A stretch of DNA of 64,000 nt from Saccharopolyspora rosea (GTDB lineage Bacteria > Actinomycetota > Actinomycetes > Mycobacteriales > Pseudonocardiaceae): contig NZ_CP102826.1 of NCBI RefSeq assembly GCF_025643595.1, positions 4,464,001 through 4,528,000 on the forward strand, read 5' to 3'. Both the position numbers and the translations under genes were made by a program. Below are positions 10,327 through 19,576 of the stretch, piece after piece (positions within the stretch are counted from its first letter, which is position 1; the number at the start of each line of letters is the position of its first letter). The notes below the pieces were generated by a model. The model was not told the DNA's origin. It ran no database searches and saw only the letters and a list, made by a program, of their open reading frames with translations.

Positions 10327-13300
10327 TCACGTCCGGCGCACCAGCGGGAACGCCAGTGTCTCCCTGATGGACCTGCCGGTCAGGAGCATGACGAGGCGGT
10401 CGACGCCGAGGCCGAGACCGCCGGTGGGCGGCATCGCGTACTCCAGGGCGCTGAGGAAGTCCTCGTCCAGTTCCATCGCCTCCGGGTCGCCCCCGGCGGC
10501 CAGCAGCGACTGCTCGGTCAGCCGCCGGCGCTGCTCGACCGGGTCGACCAGTTCCGAGTAGCCGGTGCCGAGCTCGGTGCCGAAGGCGACCAGGTCCCAG
10601 CGCTCGGCCAGCCGCGGGTCGGCGCGGTGCTGGCGGGTCAGCGGGGAGACCTCGGTCGGGAAGTCGGTGAAGAACGTGGGCCGGGTGGTGCGGGCCTCCA
10701 CCAACCGCTCGTACATCTCCAGCAGGACCGCGCCGCGGTCCCACTTCTCCTGGTAGGGAACCCCGGCCCGGGTGCACAGCGCCCGCAGCTCGGCGAGCGA
10801 CGTGTCGGCGGTCACCTCGGCGTCGACGGCCTCGGAGACCGCCTCGTTGACCGGCACCACGGGCCACTCCCCGCCCAGGTCGACCTTCTCGCCGTCGGCC
10901 CCGACGGCCAGCGGAGCGCCGTGCGCGGCGGTGGCCGCCGCCTGCACCAGCTGCTGGCACAGCTCGCGCATGGTCGTGTAGTCGCCGAAGGCCTGGTACG
11001 CCTCCAGCATCGTGAACTCGGGGTTGTGCTTGTGCGAGACGCCCTCGTTGCGGAAGGTGCGGCCGATCTCGAACAACTTCTCCACCCCGCCGACGCACAG
11101 CCGCTTCAGGTACAGCTCGGGCGCGATCCGCAGGTACAGCCGCATGTCGTAGGCGTTGATGTGGGTGGTGAACGGCCGGGCGTTGGCGCCGCCGTGCACC
11201 GGTTGCAGCACCGGCGTCTCGACCTCCAGGAAGTCCGAGCGCACCAGCGTGTCCCGCAGCGCGTGCACCGCGGCGCTGCGCGCCCGCAGCGCCTCCCGCG
11301 CCTCGGGGCGCACGATCAGGTCGACGTGGCGGCGGCGGACGCGCGCCTCCGGGTCGACCAGGCCGCGGTGCTTGTCCGGCAACGGGTGCAGGCACTTGGC
11401 CGCCAGCTCCCATTGGTCGGCGAGCACGGACAGCTCACCGCGCCGGGAGGTGACGATCTCGCCGGTCACCGACACCTGGTCGCCGATGTCGACCCGGTCG
11501 TGCCAGCAGCGCAACGTCTCGCGACCGCTGTCCGCGGCGGTCAGCATCACCTGCAGGTCGCCGGACCAGTCGCGCAGCGTTGCGAAGCACACGCCGCCGT
11601 GGTCGCGCAGCAGCACCACGCGGCCGGCCACCGAGGTGCGCTCGCCGGTGCGGGTGTCGGCGGGCAGGCCGCGGTGGCGTTCGACCACCGCGCCGCACCG
11701 CTCGGTGCGCGGCACCTCCACCGGGTAGGGGTCCACACCGGACTCCCGGAGCGCGGACAGCTTGTCGTGGCGCACCTGTTCCTGCTGCGGCTTGCCGTGT
11801 TCGACCACCGCGGGCTCGGTGTCCGGGGCCGGTGCCGGATTCCCCGTCGCGTCCAATGTGGACATTCGGCCGGGGCCGGGCAGGAAGCCCTCGGCGACCG
11901 CGGAGGCCACGCCGACGCGCGCCAGGTCGCGGCGCTCGGCGAAGGCGACGAACCGGGGCCACCAGTGCGGCCGGTACTTGACGTTGGAGCGGTACAGCGA
12001 CTCCAGCTGCCACCAGCGGGAGAAGAACAGCAGCAACCCGCGCCACGCGCGCAACACCGGCCCCGCGCCGATGCGGGCCCCCTCCTCGAACGCCGAGCGG
12101 AACATCGCGAAGTTCAACGACACCCGCTCCACGCCCAGCCGCGGCGCGGCCTGCACCAGCGAGGCCACCATGAACTCCACGACGCCGTTGTCGGCCTCCC
12201 GCTCGCGGCGCATGACGTCCAGCGACAGCCCGGTGCGGCCCCACGGCACCAGCGACAGCAGCGCGACCGGCGTGCCGTCGGCGTTCAGCGCCTCGACGAG
12301 CACGGCCTCGCCGTCCTGCGGGTCGCCGAGGCGCCCCAGCGCCATCGAGAAACCGCGCTCGGTCTCGGTGTCGCGCCACTGCTCGGCCAGCCGCGCGATC
12401 CCGGACATCTCCTCGGCGGGCACCTCCCGGTGCCGCCGGATGCGGGCGGTGTGCCCGGCGCGCTGCACCCGGTTGACCGCCTGCCGAACCGGGCGCATCT
12501 CCCGGCCGTCCAAGCTGAACTCGGCGGTGCGCAGGATCGCCTCGTCGCCCAGTTGCAGGATCTTCATCCCGGCCCGCGAGTAGGCGGTCGCGCCCGCCTC
12601 GCTGAGCCCCATCACCGCCGGGGTCCAGGTGTACTCCCGGCACATCATCAGCCACTTGTCGATCGCCGGCGCCCACGCCTCGGGGTCGCCGAGCGGGTCG
12701 CCGCTGGCCAGGCACACCCCGGCCACCACGCGGTAGGTCACGGCGGCCTTGCCGCTGTCGGAGAACAGCACGGCCTTGTCCCGCCGGGTGGCGAAGTAGC
12801 CGAGCGAGTCCTGCTCGCCGTGCTCGGCGAGCAGGCGCCGGATGCCTAGCTCCTCGTCCGGGTGCAGGGCGGCGGCCAACCGCTGGGCCCGCAGCAGCAG
12901 GAACAGCGCGGTGAACAGCGCGGCGGTGCCGAACAGGCCGAGCACCAGGTTGACCCAGCCGGGCGCGTGCCCGACGCGGGTGACGTCGAACACGACCGCA
13001 CCGCCGAGCACCCGCTCCAACGTCCACGTCAGGCGCTCCCACGGGTCGCGCAGCGAGCCTGGGAACAGCGTCACCAGGCCCCATCCGACGGCCACGGACA
13101 CCGACACGATCAGCACGAACGCCGACGCGGCCTGGTGCGCGCTGCCGCGCTTGGCGCGGCCGAAGAACTCGCCGCGCACCCGCACCAGCAGTCCGATCGC
13201 CAGCAGTGACAGGACGATGTTCGCCACGAACATCCAGACGTGGGCGATGGTGAGCTGGTAGCGGCTGCTCATCTCGTCGATGTCGGACCACAGCGCCGGG

Positions 13301-13665
13301 GCGTGCCGCCACAGCGCCACCAGGACCACGACGTCGGCGATCGTCTGCAGCACCAGGATCGCGACGAGGATCCGGTGCGCCAACGCCTTCCGGCGGTTGA
13401 GCGCGGCGGCCAGGACCGCGAGGAACGCGCCGTAGGCGAGGTTCGGCGGCGCCGGGAACACCACGTCGTCGACGATCCGCCGCACCGGCTGCACGTGTCC
13501 GAACAACACCAGGCCCACCGCCGAGAACACGCACAGCGCCGCGATCAAGTAGACGATGCCTGCGGCGACGCCCGGCACCCTGGCCTGCCACCGGTGCCCG
13601 GGAACAACCCCGGTGGCCGCCTTCCCGCGCCGCTCGTCCGGCGGTGCGGCGACCTGCTGGACCAC
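10327..13665 (-). CDS. lysX: Bifunctional lysylphosphatidylglycerol synthetase / lysyl-tRNA synthetase LysX
   Basis: An 1112-residue fusion that both charges tRNA with lysine and transfers lysine to phosphatidylglycerol, giving resistance to cationic peptides. Six to seven transmembrane helices (about 25-270) are followed by the MprF-type aminoacyl-lipid transferase domain (about 280-600; LGYFATRRDKAVLFSDSGK) and a class II lysyl-tRNA synthetase with an OB-fold anticodon domain (about 690-780) and catalytic core (VETPVLQPVHGGANARPF, FEIGRTFRNEG, and GLGLGVDRLVMLLTG). The GTG at 13665 follows GAGGAGG; the upstream 23-residue extension is not needed. Domain order and length match mycobacterial LysX. 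A degenerate dispersed palindrome (11851) lies in the linker between the two enzymes. Repeat R2 lies downstream. Confidence 0.95.
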   Translation of the reverse strand: MVQQVAAPPDERRGKAATGVVPGHRWQARVPGVAAGIVYLIAALCVFSAVGLVLFGHVQPVRRIVDDVVFPAPPNLAYGAFLAVLAAALNRRKALAHRILVAILVLQTIADVVVLVALWRHAPALWSDIDEMSSRYQLTIAHVWMFVANIVLSLLAIGLLVRVRGEFFGRAKRGSAHQAASAFVLIVSVSVAVGWGLVTLFPGSLRDPWERLTWTLERVLGGAVVFDVTRVGHAPGWVNLVLGLFGTAALFTALFLLLRAQRLAAALHPDEELGIRRLLAEHGEQDSLGYFATRRDKAVLFSDSGKAAVTYRVVAGVCLASGDPLGDPEAWAPAIDKWLMMCREYTWTPAVMGLSEAGATAYSRAGMKILQLGDEAILRTAEFSLDGREMRPVRQAVNRVQRAGHTARIRRHREVPAEEMSGIARLAEQWRDTETERGFSMALGRLGDPQDGEAVLVEALNADGTPVALLSLVPWGRTGLSLDVMRREREADNGVVEFMVASLVQAAPRLGVERVSLNFAMFRSAFEEGARIGAGPVLRAWRGLLLFFSRWWQLESLYRSNVKYRPHWWPRFVAFAERRDLARVGVASAVAEGFLPGPGRMSTLDATGNPAPAPDTEPAVVEHGKPQQEQVRHDKLSALRESGVDPYPVEVPRTERCGAVVERHRGLPADTRTGERTSVAGRVVLLRDHGGVCFATLRDWSGDLQVMLTAADSGRETLRCWHDRVDIGDQVSVTGEIVTSRRGELSVLADQWELAAKCLHPLPDKHRGLVDPEARVRRRHVDLIVRPEAREALRARSAAVHALRDTLVRSDFLEVETPVLQPVHGGANARPFTTHINAYDMRLYLRIAPELYLKRLCVGGVEKLFEIGRTFRNEGVSHKHNPEFTMLEAYQAFGDYTTMRELCQQLVQAAATAAHGAPLAVGADGEKVDLGGEWPVVPVNEAVSEAVDAEVTADTSLAELRALCTRAGVPYQEKWDRGAVLLEMYERLVEARTTRPTFFTDFPTEVSPLTRQHRADPRLAERWDLVAFGTELGTGYSELVDPVEQRRRLTEQSLLAAGGDPEAMELDEDFLSALEYAMPPTGGLGLGVDRLVMLLTGRSIRETLAFPLVRRT

Positions 13666-13871
13666 TGATCCTCCTCGGCCGTTCCTGTTCGACGACGCGA
13701 CCAATCTACGACCGCCGGCACCGGCCGCGCGCACGCCCCGAATCGAATGCCAGTTTTGCGGCGAAACGCGAATTCGGTCGGCGGACAGCGGGCACCATTC
13801 GGACTCAACTCACGCGTTCCGGTGACCGATGGGGACGCGGAGGAAACGACCTGGAACCGGGAGGAACGCCG

Positions 13872-14321
13872 ATGACCGGAACGCGCCTGGCCGCCGCAGC
13901 GCTCGCCGCGGGCCTCGTGGGGGTGGCCGCGCCCGCCGCCTGGGTCGCGCTCGACCAGCGGCCCGCCGAGTCCGAACCCCGCGCCGCGGGCGCGCCGTAC
14001 GTGGAGACCACCCTGCTGTTCGGCACGCAGCGGCCGGACGGCGGCGCGCCCGTCACCGACGAGCAGTTCCACGGGTTCCTCGACGAGGTGGTCACGCCGC
14101 TGTTCCCGGACGGCCTGACCGTCGAGGACGCCTACGGCCAGTACCGGGACTCGCACGGCCGCATCGAGCGGGAGCGCTCCTACCGGCTCACCCTGCTCCA
14201 CCCGGAGTCCGAAGCGCCCCGCGACGACGCCCGGATAGACCACGTCCGCAAGACCTACCAGCAGCGTTTCGCCCAGGAGTCGGTGGCCCGCGTCGACGAG
14301 CGCACCCGCGTCGATTTCTGA
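13872..14321 (+). CDS. DUF3574 secreted protein
   Basis: A 149-residue protein with an N-terminal signal peptide (LAAAALAAGLVGVAAPAAW, about residues 6-24) and one DUF3574 domain, recognisable from VETTLLFGTQRPDG, FLDEVVTPLFPDGLTVEDA and RERSYRLTLL. The family is exported and has no established function. The ATG at 13872 is preceded by GGGAGGAA. The gene diverges from lysX across a 206-base gap in which I see no other feature. Confidence 0.85.
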   Translation: MTGTRLAAAALAAGLVGVAAPAAWVALDQRPAESEPRAAGAPYVETTLLFGTQRPDGGAPVTDEQFHGFLDEVVTPLFPDGLTVEDAYGQYRDSHGRIERERSYRLTLLHPESEAPRDDARIDHVRKTYQQRFAQESVARVDERTRVDF

Positions 14322-14410
14322 GCCGATCCGAGCGGCGGATGCGGCGCGCGGGATTCGACGCTTTTCCCACCAATTCGCCGAATCCCGCGGGCCGGCTGGG
14401 GAAACATCGC

Positions 14411-14429
14411 GCAAAAGGAGTTCAAACAG
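14411..14429. repeat. End fragment of the interspersed repeat
   Basis: GCAAAAGGAGTTCAAACAG is close to the inverted form of the R3 left end (CTTTGAACTCCTTTTGC) and sits just before the dehydroshikimate dehydratase stop codon. No other repeat module is seen here. Confidence 0.4.
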
Positions 14430-16278
14430 TTCCCCAACCGCCGTTGGCCAAACGTTGGCGGCGGTGCGCGGCCATTCGGACCGGGGCGTTGACCTCACCG
14501 CGACCCGCGTAGCCGCCGGTGCGTTCGACGATCTCGAAGAAGACGCGGGAGCCGAGCAGTTCGGTGCACAGGTGCAGGATCTCGCCGTGCTCGTCGCGGT
14601 CGTAGAGGATCGAGAGCTCGCGCAGCGCCGCCGCCCGCTCGGGCGGCAGGTCGAAGCGGGCCTGCAGGTCGTCGTAGTAGTTGTCCGGGATGCGCAGGAT
14701 CGGCGCGCCGCGCTCGCGCATGGCGCGCGCGGTCGCCACGGCGTCGTCGGTGCGCAGCGCGATGTGCTGCGGGTGGCGGACCGCGGGAGCCCACTGGCCC
14801 CGGCGCACCAGGGTGCCGTCCAGGGCCAGGCGCACCGAGCCGGTCTCGTCGGCGGCGGTGCGGGTGCGGACCATCCCGAACGGCGCGGCGAACTCGGTCG
14901 CCGGCCGGGCCTGCAGGCCGACGACCGCGCGGTAGAACAGCGCCGCCTCGTCGAACTGGTCGAACGGCTGGGTCAGCGCGACGTGGTCGACACCGGTCAC
15001 CCCGGTTCCCGGGTCGCGCTCGCTCCCGGTGGCGGCGAAGTCCGACAGCCAGCTGGTGGTGTCGTCGGCTCCGGTGCGGCAGAAGAACACCGCCGTGCCG
15101 TCCGGTGCGGCGACCGAGGACAGCTCGGTCTCCTCGGGGCCCCGGGTGCGCGGCAGGGTCGGGGCGAGCATGGCGGCGGCCCGCCGCGCCGACCGCGCGG
15201 GGTCGGCGCTCTCCACGGCCAGCGCCCCGATCGCGGCGCCGCCCTCGGCGCCGGACTCGTCCGCCGTCGAGCGGTTGAGCAGCACCCGCGCGTCGCCCTG
15301 TTCCCACAGCTCCACGGGTTTGCTGCGGTGCTGCCCGGTCCGGCTGAAGCCGAGCGCGGCCAGCGCGGCGGCCAGCCGGGGCGCGGAGACCTCGTCGGCG
15401 GCGAGTTCGGCGAAGGCGTACCCGGCCAGCCGCGGAGCCGGGGCCAACCCGGCGTCGGGCAGCCCGAGCTGTTCCTCCAGCAGCAGCAACGACCGCATCG
15501 CGTCCACCGCGGCGGGACGCGGGTCGGCCTGCCGGAACACGTCGTTGAACACCTCCAGGGACCACGGCCCCGCGTACCCGGTGGACAGCACGGCGTCGGT
15601 GAAGCCCCGCAGGTCGAACGCGCCCTGGCCGGGGAACAACCGGTGGTGCCTGCTCCACTGGAGGATGTCCATGTCCAGCTTCGGCGCGTCGGCCAGCTGC
15701 AGGAAGAACAGCTTCTCGCCGGGGATGGTGCGGATCAGCGACGGATCGCCGCCCCGGGACAGCACGTGGAAGCTGTCCAGGCACAGGCCCAGCGCCGGGT
15801 GGTCGGCGCGCCGCACGATCCGCCACGAGTGCTCGTAGGTGTTGACGAACCGGCCCCAGGCCAGCGCCTCGTAGGCGATGCGCATGCCGCGCTCGGCCGC
15901 GCGCGCGGCCAGCAGGTGCAGCTGCTCGGCGGCCAGCTCGTCGTCGTCCACCGCGTCCGGCGACACCGACGAGCACACCAGCATCGTGTCCACGCCCAGC
16001 TGCGCCATCACGTCGAACTTCGCCTCGGCGCGGCGCAGGTTGGCGCGCAGCACGTCCGGCGGGACCGCCTCGAAGTCCCGGAAGGGCTGGTAGAGGTCGA
16101 TGTCCAGGCCGAGTTCGGCGCAGCAGCGGCGGATCCGGGCCGGGGACCACGCCGAATGCACCAGGTCGTTCTCGAACAGCTCGACGCCGTCGAACCCGGC
16201 CGCGGCGGCCGCGACCAGCTTGTCCTCCAGCGTTCCGGACAGGCAGACGGTGGCGATCACGCGCCTGGCGTCAGCCAT
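14422..16278 (-). CDS. qsuB: 3-dehydroshikimate dehydratase, QsuB-type two-domain protein
   Basis: A 618-residue fusion of a sugar-phosphate isomerase/epimerase-like TIM barrel (about 1-280) with a 4-hydroxyphenylpyruvate-dioxygenase-like vicinal oxygen chelate domain (about 310-610). QsuB of Corynebacterium has this architecture and converts 3-dehydroshikimate to protocatechuate; the N-terminal half carries the activity there. Visible barrel motifs include GFDGVELFENDL, YEALAWGRFVNTYEH and LCLDSFHVLSRGGD. The C-terminal half keeps HPPD-like pieces (GVDHVALTQPFDQFD, FEIVERTGGYAG). The start at 16278 overlaps the end of the shikimate dehydrogenase gene by eight bases, so the two are translationally coupled. 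The cluster context (dehydrogenase, transporter, TetR) supports quinate/shikimate catabolism. Confidence 0.88.
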   Translation of the reverse strand: MADARRVIATVCLSGTLEDKLVAAAAAGFDGVELFENDLVHSAWSPARIRRCCAELGLDIDLYQPFRDFEAVPPDVLRANLRRAEAKFDVMAQLGVDTMLVCSSVSPDAVDDDELAAEQLHLLAARAAERGMRIAYEALAWGRFVNTYEHSWRIVRRADHPALGLCLDSFHVLSRGGDPSLIRTIPGEKLFFLQLADAPKLDMDILQWSRHHRLFPGQGAFDLRGFTDAVLSTGYAGPWSLEVFNDVFRQADPRPAAVDAMRSLLLLEEQLGLPDAGLAPAPRLAGYAFAELAADEVSAPRLAAALAALGFSRTGQHRSKPVELWEQGDARVLLNRSTADESGAEGGAAIGALAVESADPARSARRAAAMLAPTLPRTRGPEETELSSVAAPDGTAVFFCRTGADDTTSWLSDFAATGSERDPGTGVTGVDHVALTQPFDQFDEAALFYRAVVGLQARPATEFAAPFGMVRTRTAADETGSVRLALDGTLVRRGQWAPAVRHPQHIALRTDDAVATARAMRERGAPILRIPDNYYDDLQARFDLPPERAAALRELSILYDRDEHGEILHLCTELLGSRVFFEIVERTGGYAGRGEVNAPVRMAAHRRQRLANGGWGTV

Positions 16279-17143
16279 GCGCACCTCCCTTGTCGACGAG
16301 TTCGGCGAAGTGGCGCAGCATCCGCTCGGCGTCCGGCGCGACGCCGGTGAACAGCTCGAACGCGTCGGCGGCCTGGAAGACCGCCATGCCCCCACCGTCG
16401 AGGACGCGACAACCCCGCGCCCGCGCGGCGGTGACCAGTTCGGTGTTCAGCGGCCGGTAGACGACGTCGGCCACCCACAGCTCGGGACGCAGCGCCTCGA
16501 CCGGGACCGGCAGTCCGGGGTGGGCGGCCATGCCGGTCGGCGTGGCGTGCACGAACCCGTCCGCGGCGGCCAGCGCCCGCGCCGCGGCGTCGGCGTCCCC
16601 CGCTTCGGCGCGGTCGGCGCCGAACCGGGTGCGCAGCGCCCCGGCGAGGGCGTCGCTGCGCCGGGCGTCGACGTCGAGCACCCGCAACGTCCCGACGCCC
16701 AGCGACAGCAGTGCGTGCGCGACCGCGGCACCGGCGCCACCGGCCCCGAGCAGCACGACGTGGTCCAGCCGCGCGCCGGGCAGGCCGCGCGCGAAGGAGC
16801 GGGCGAACCCGGAGCCGTCGGTGTTGTGCCCGACGGCGCGCCCGTCGGCGAGGACGACGGTGTTGACGGCGCCGAGGGCGGCGGCGTCCGGGGCGAGCTC
16901 GTCGAGGTGCTTGATCACCCGCTGCTTGCCGGGGTGGGTGATGTTGAGCCCGTCGTAGCCGGCCAGCCGCGCGGCGTCGAGCAGCTCGCCGATGTCGGGG
17001 CGGCCGAGCACGTCCAGATCCCAGCGGCGGTAGAGGTAGCGCAGCCCGAGTTCGTCGGCCTCCCGTTCGTGCAGCGGGGGGCTCAGCGACGGGCCGATGC
17101 CCGCGCCGATCAGGCCGATGAGGAAGCTGTCCTGGTTGCGCAC
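16271..17143 (-). CDS. qsuD: Shikimate/quinate dehydrogenase
   Basis: A 290-residue NAD(P)-dependent dehydrogenase of the AroE/QsuD family. The substrate motif is LIGAGIGPSLSPPLHE, the catalytic lysine and lid residues are in GLNITHPGKQ, and the cofactor loop is LLGAGGAGAAVAHAL. The NITHPGKQ variant resembles catabolic QsuD rather than biosynthetic AroE, which fits its partner qsuB. I chose the GTG at 17143, with GGAG about eight bases upstream, because homologues begin with a similar short leader before LIGLIG; the alternative ATG at 17188 would put a perfect palindromic operator inside the coding region. It heads a two-gene operon with qsuB, divergent from the TetR gene. Confidence 0.88.
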   Translation of the reverse strand: MRNQDSFLIGLIGAGIGPSLSPPLHEREADELGLRYLYRRWDLDVLGRPDIGELLDAARLAGYDGLNITHPGKQRVIKHLDELAPDAAALGAVNTVVLADGRAVGHNTDGSGFARSFARGLPGARLDHVVLLGAGGAGAAVAHALLSLGVGTLRVLDVDARRSDALAGALRTRFGADRAEAGDADAAARALAAADGFVHATPTGMAAHPGLPVPVEALRPELWVADVVYRPLNTELVTAARARGCRVLDGGGMAVFQAADAFELFTGVAPDAERMLRHFAELVDKGGAHG

Positions 17144-17165
17144 TGCGGGATCTCCAGCCTTCGGA

Positions 17166-17185
17166 TACGAACTAACCAGTTCGTA
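17166..17185. promoter_or_regulatory. Palindromic operator between qsuD and the TetR gene
   Basis: TACGAACT-N4-AGTTCGTA is a perfect 8+8 inverted repeat in the divergent region, 23 bases before the chosen qsuD start. Size, spacing and position fit a TetR-family operator, and a related imperfect palindrome lies before the transporter gene. Binding by the adjacent regulator is inferred. Confidence 0.65.
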
Positions 17186-17267
17186 CATCCTAGAGTTCCG
17201 GTCCCCCGGCCCGGAAGGGGCGCTGCGCTACCGTGGGGATCCGACCGAGCCGATCCGAGGGAGCCCC

Positions 17268-17930
17268 GTGGCCGCACCGACGTCCGACCGCAACCGCCCC
17301 GACACGCGGCAGCGCGACGCCGACCGCACCCGGGCCGAGATCCTCGACGTGGCCACCGAGGAGTTCGCCGACAAGGGCTACACGGGCGCCCGGGTCGACG
17401 AGATCGCCGCTCGGACCAGCACCACCAAGCGGATGATCTACTACTACTTCGGCGGCAAGGAACAGCTCTACCTCGCGGTGCTGGAGCACGCCTACGCGGT
17501 GATCCGCGGCCTGGAGAGCGAGGTCGACGTCGAGCACCTGGACCCGGTGGAGGCGCTGCGGCGGCTGGCCGAGCTCACCTTCGACCACCACGAGGCGCAC
17601 CCCGCGTTCCTGCGGCTGGTCAGCATCGAGAACATCCACCGCGCAGAGCACCTGACCCGGTCCGCGCTGCTGCCCCGGCTGGCCGACCCGGCGCTGGAGG
17701 TGCTGGGCCGGATCCTGGAGCGCGGCCGCGCCGAGCACCGCTTCCGCACCGACGTGGACGCGCTCGACGTGCACGTGGTGATCAGCTCGTTCTGCGTGTT
17801 CCGGACCGCCAACCGGCACACCTTCCAGGCGATCTTCGGCCGCGACATGCTCGCGCCGGAGCACCGCGAGCACTACCGCCGGATGCTCGGCGATCTCGTC
17901 GTCGACTACCTGACCAACGTCGAGGACTGA
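17268..17930 (+). CDS. TetR/AcrR-family regulator of the quinate/shikimate locus
   Basis: A 220-residue repressor-type regulator. The N-terminal helix-turn-helix is clear (EILDVATEEFADKGYTGARV, then EIAARTSTTKRMIYYYFGGK), followed by an all-helical ligand domain. The GTG at 17268 follows GAGGGAG; the ORF extension upstream overlaps the operator and is rejected. It is divergent from qsuD-qsuB and lies directly upstream of the transporter gene, so it most likely senses a pathway intermediate such as shikimate, quinate or protocatechuate and controls both units through the two palindromes. Confidence 0.88.
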   Translation: MAAPTSDRNRPDTRQRDADRTRAEILDVATEEFADKGYTGARVDEIAARTSTTKRMIYYYFGGKEQLYLAVLEHAYAVIRGLESEVDVEHLDPVEALRRLAELTFDHHEAHPAFLRLVSIENIHRAEHLTRSALLPRLADPALEVLGRILERGRAEHRFRTDVDALDVHVVISSFCVFRTANRHTFQAIFGRDMLAPEHREHYRRMLGDLVVDYLTNVED

Positions 17931-17978
17931 GCCGCCGAACCCGCTCTTGACAGGTGACCCGAGCCACGTTCACCCTCT

Positions 17979-18002
17979 TGTAACTAACTAGGTGGTTCAT
18001 TA
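17979..18002. promoter_or_regulatory. Imperfect operator-like palindrome before the transporter
   Basis: GTAACTAACTAG and GTGGTTCATTAC form an imperfect inverted repeat that shares ACTAAC and GGTTC-type half-sites with the palindrome at 17166. A TTGACA hexamer lies at 17947-17952. It sits in the 245-base gap before the transporter and is a candidate second TetR site. Confidence 0.45.
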
Positions 18003-18175
18003 CCGCCGGGTTGCGAGCCCGTCCTCGAACCCGGTCGCGGCAGCAGCACCGCACTCCCGCGGATCCCGGCGGTCGTCGCCCGAGGACGGTCGTGGCGGCA
18101 GCCGGGATCGCCATCGCCGCGCGGAATCCGAGGACGGGTCGCCGAGCAACGGTGCACGGACTTCTGGAGTGACAC

Positions 18176-19513
18176 GTGACGGACCCCTCCACCACCACGC
18201 GGAGCCGCTCGCGCAGGGCCGCGACCGCCGCGTGGATCGGCAGCGCGCTGGAGTACTACGACTTCTTCATCTACGGCACGGCCGCGGCGCTGGTGTTCAA
18301 CCGGATCTTCTTCCCCGCCTCCGCCCCCGCCACCGGCACGCTGCTGGCACTGGCCAGCTTCGGGGTCGGCTACCTGGCTCGCCCGCTCGGCGCGTTCGTG
18401 CTGGGCCACATCGGGGACCGCTTCGGCCGCAAGCGGGTCCTGCTGCTGACCGTGCTGCTGATGGGCGTGGCCACGGTGGCGGTCGGCTGCCTGCCCACCT
18501 ACCGGCAGATCGGCATCACCGCGCCCGCGTTGCTGGTCGCGCTGCGGCTGTTGCAGGGCTTCTCCGCCGCCGGGGAGCAGGCCGGGGCGAACTCGATGTC
18601 GATGGAGCACGCGCCGCAGCACCGCCGCGCCTACTTCGCCAGCTTCACCCTCAGCGGCACCCAGGCCGGGCAGATCCTGGCGACCGCGATCTTCCTTCCG
18701 GTGGCCGCCATGCCCGAACCCCAGCTCCTGGCGTGGGGCTGGCGGATCCCGTTCTGGCTCAGCGGCCTGGTGGTCGTCGTCGGCCTGGTCATCCGCAGCC
18801 GGCTGGACGAGACACCGGTGTTCGAGGAGTCCGTCGCGCGCTCCGGGAAGCGGGAACTGCCGGTGCTCGCGCTGTTCCGCGACCACTGGGCGGACGTGCT
18901 GCGCGTCACCGCCGCCGCGATCATCTCGGCGGTGCAGACGATCTTCACCGTCTACGCGCTCAGCTACGCGGTCAACACCGTCGGCCTGGCCCGGACGCCG
19001 ATCCTGTGGGTGGGCATCCTGGCCAACGTCGTCGCGCTGGCGGCGATCCCGCTGTGGGCGGCGCTGTCCGACCGGGTCGGCCGCAAACCGGTGTTCATCG
19101 CCGGTTCGCTGGGGTGCGGGGTGCTGATGTTCGCCTACCTGTGGTCGCTGTCGGTCGGCGATTACGCGCTGATCTTCCTCGTCGGCGTCGTGCTGTTCGG
19201 GATCGTCTACAGCGCGCCGAACGGCATCTGGCCCGCGTTCTACGGCGAGATGTTCAGCGCCCGGGTGCGCCTGTCGGGGACCGCGATCGGCACCCAGATC
19301 GGCTTCACCCTCGCCGGTTTCGCACCCAGCATCGCCTCCGCGATCGGCCCGACGCGCCAGGACTGGATCCAGGTCGCCGTGTTCACCGCGCTGATCTGCG
19401 TGGTCAACGCGATCGCGGTCGCCACCGCCCGGGAGACCCACCGGGTCCCCACCGGCGAACTGGGCCGCGCCCGGTCGCGCAGCGACCGCGATCCCGAACC
19501 GGCCGGGGCCTGA
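18176..19513 (+). CDS. MHS-family MFS transporter, probable shikimate/quinate importer
   Basis: A 445-residue, 12-helix major facilitator of the metabolite:H+ symporter family (ShiA, KgtP, ProP relatives). Signatures are ALEYYDFFIYGTAAAL at the first helix, the loop GHIGDRFGRKR between helices 2 and 3, and the repeat LSDRVGRKPV in the second half. Start is the GTG at 18176 with GGAG six bases upstream. Position behind the TetR regulator and beside qsuD-qsuB suggests uptake of shikimate, quinate or a related hydroaromatic acid. A very strong hairpin follows the stop. Confidence 0.9.
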   Translation: MTDPSTTTRSRSRRAATAAWIGSALEYYDFFIYGTAAALVFNRIFFPASAPATGTLLALASFGVGYLARPLGAFVLGHIGDRFGRKRVLLLTVLLMGVATVAVGCLPTYRQIGITAPALLVALRLLQGFSAAGEQAGANSMSMEHAPQHRRAYFASFTLSGTQAGQILATAIFLPVAAMPEPQLLAWGWRIPFWLSGLVVVVGLVIRSRLDETPVFEESVARSGKRELPVLALFRDHWADVLRVTAAAIISAVQTIFTVYALSYAVNTVGLARTPILWVGILANVVALAAIPLWAALSDRVGRKPVFIAGSLGCGVLMFAYLWSLSVGDYALIFLVGVVLFGIVYSAPNGIWPAFYGEMFSARVRLSGTAIGTQIGFTLAGFAPSIASAIGPTRQDWIQVAVFTALICVVNAIAVATARETHRVPTGELGRARSRSDRDPEPAGA

Positions 19514-19517
19514 CGCG

Positions 19518-19561
19518 CACGAGGGCCCCTCGCCCGGTGGTGCGGGCGAGGGGCCCTCGTG
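19518..19561. terminator. Bidirectional terminator hairpin
   Basis: A perfect 19-bp stem (CACGAGGGCCCCTCGCCCG and its complement) with a six-base loop lies between the convergent transporter gene and the minus-strand membrane protein. There is no T-tract on either side, as often in high-GC actinomycetes. Confidence 0.8.
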
Positions 19562-19576
19562 CTGCGTCGCGACCCG

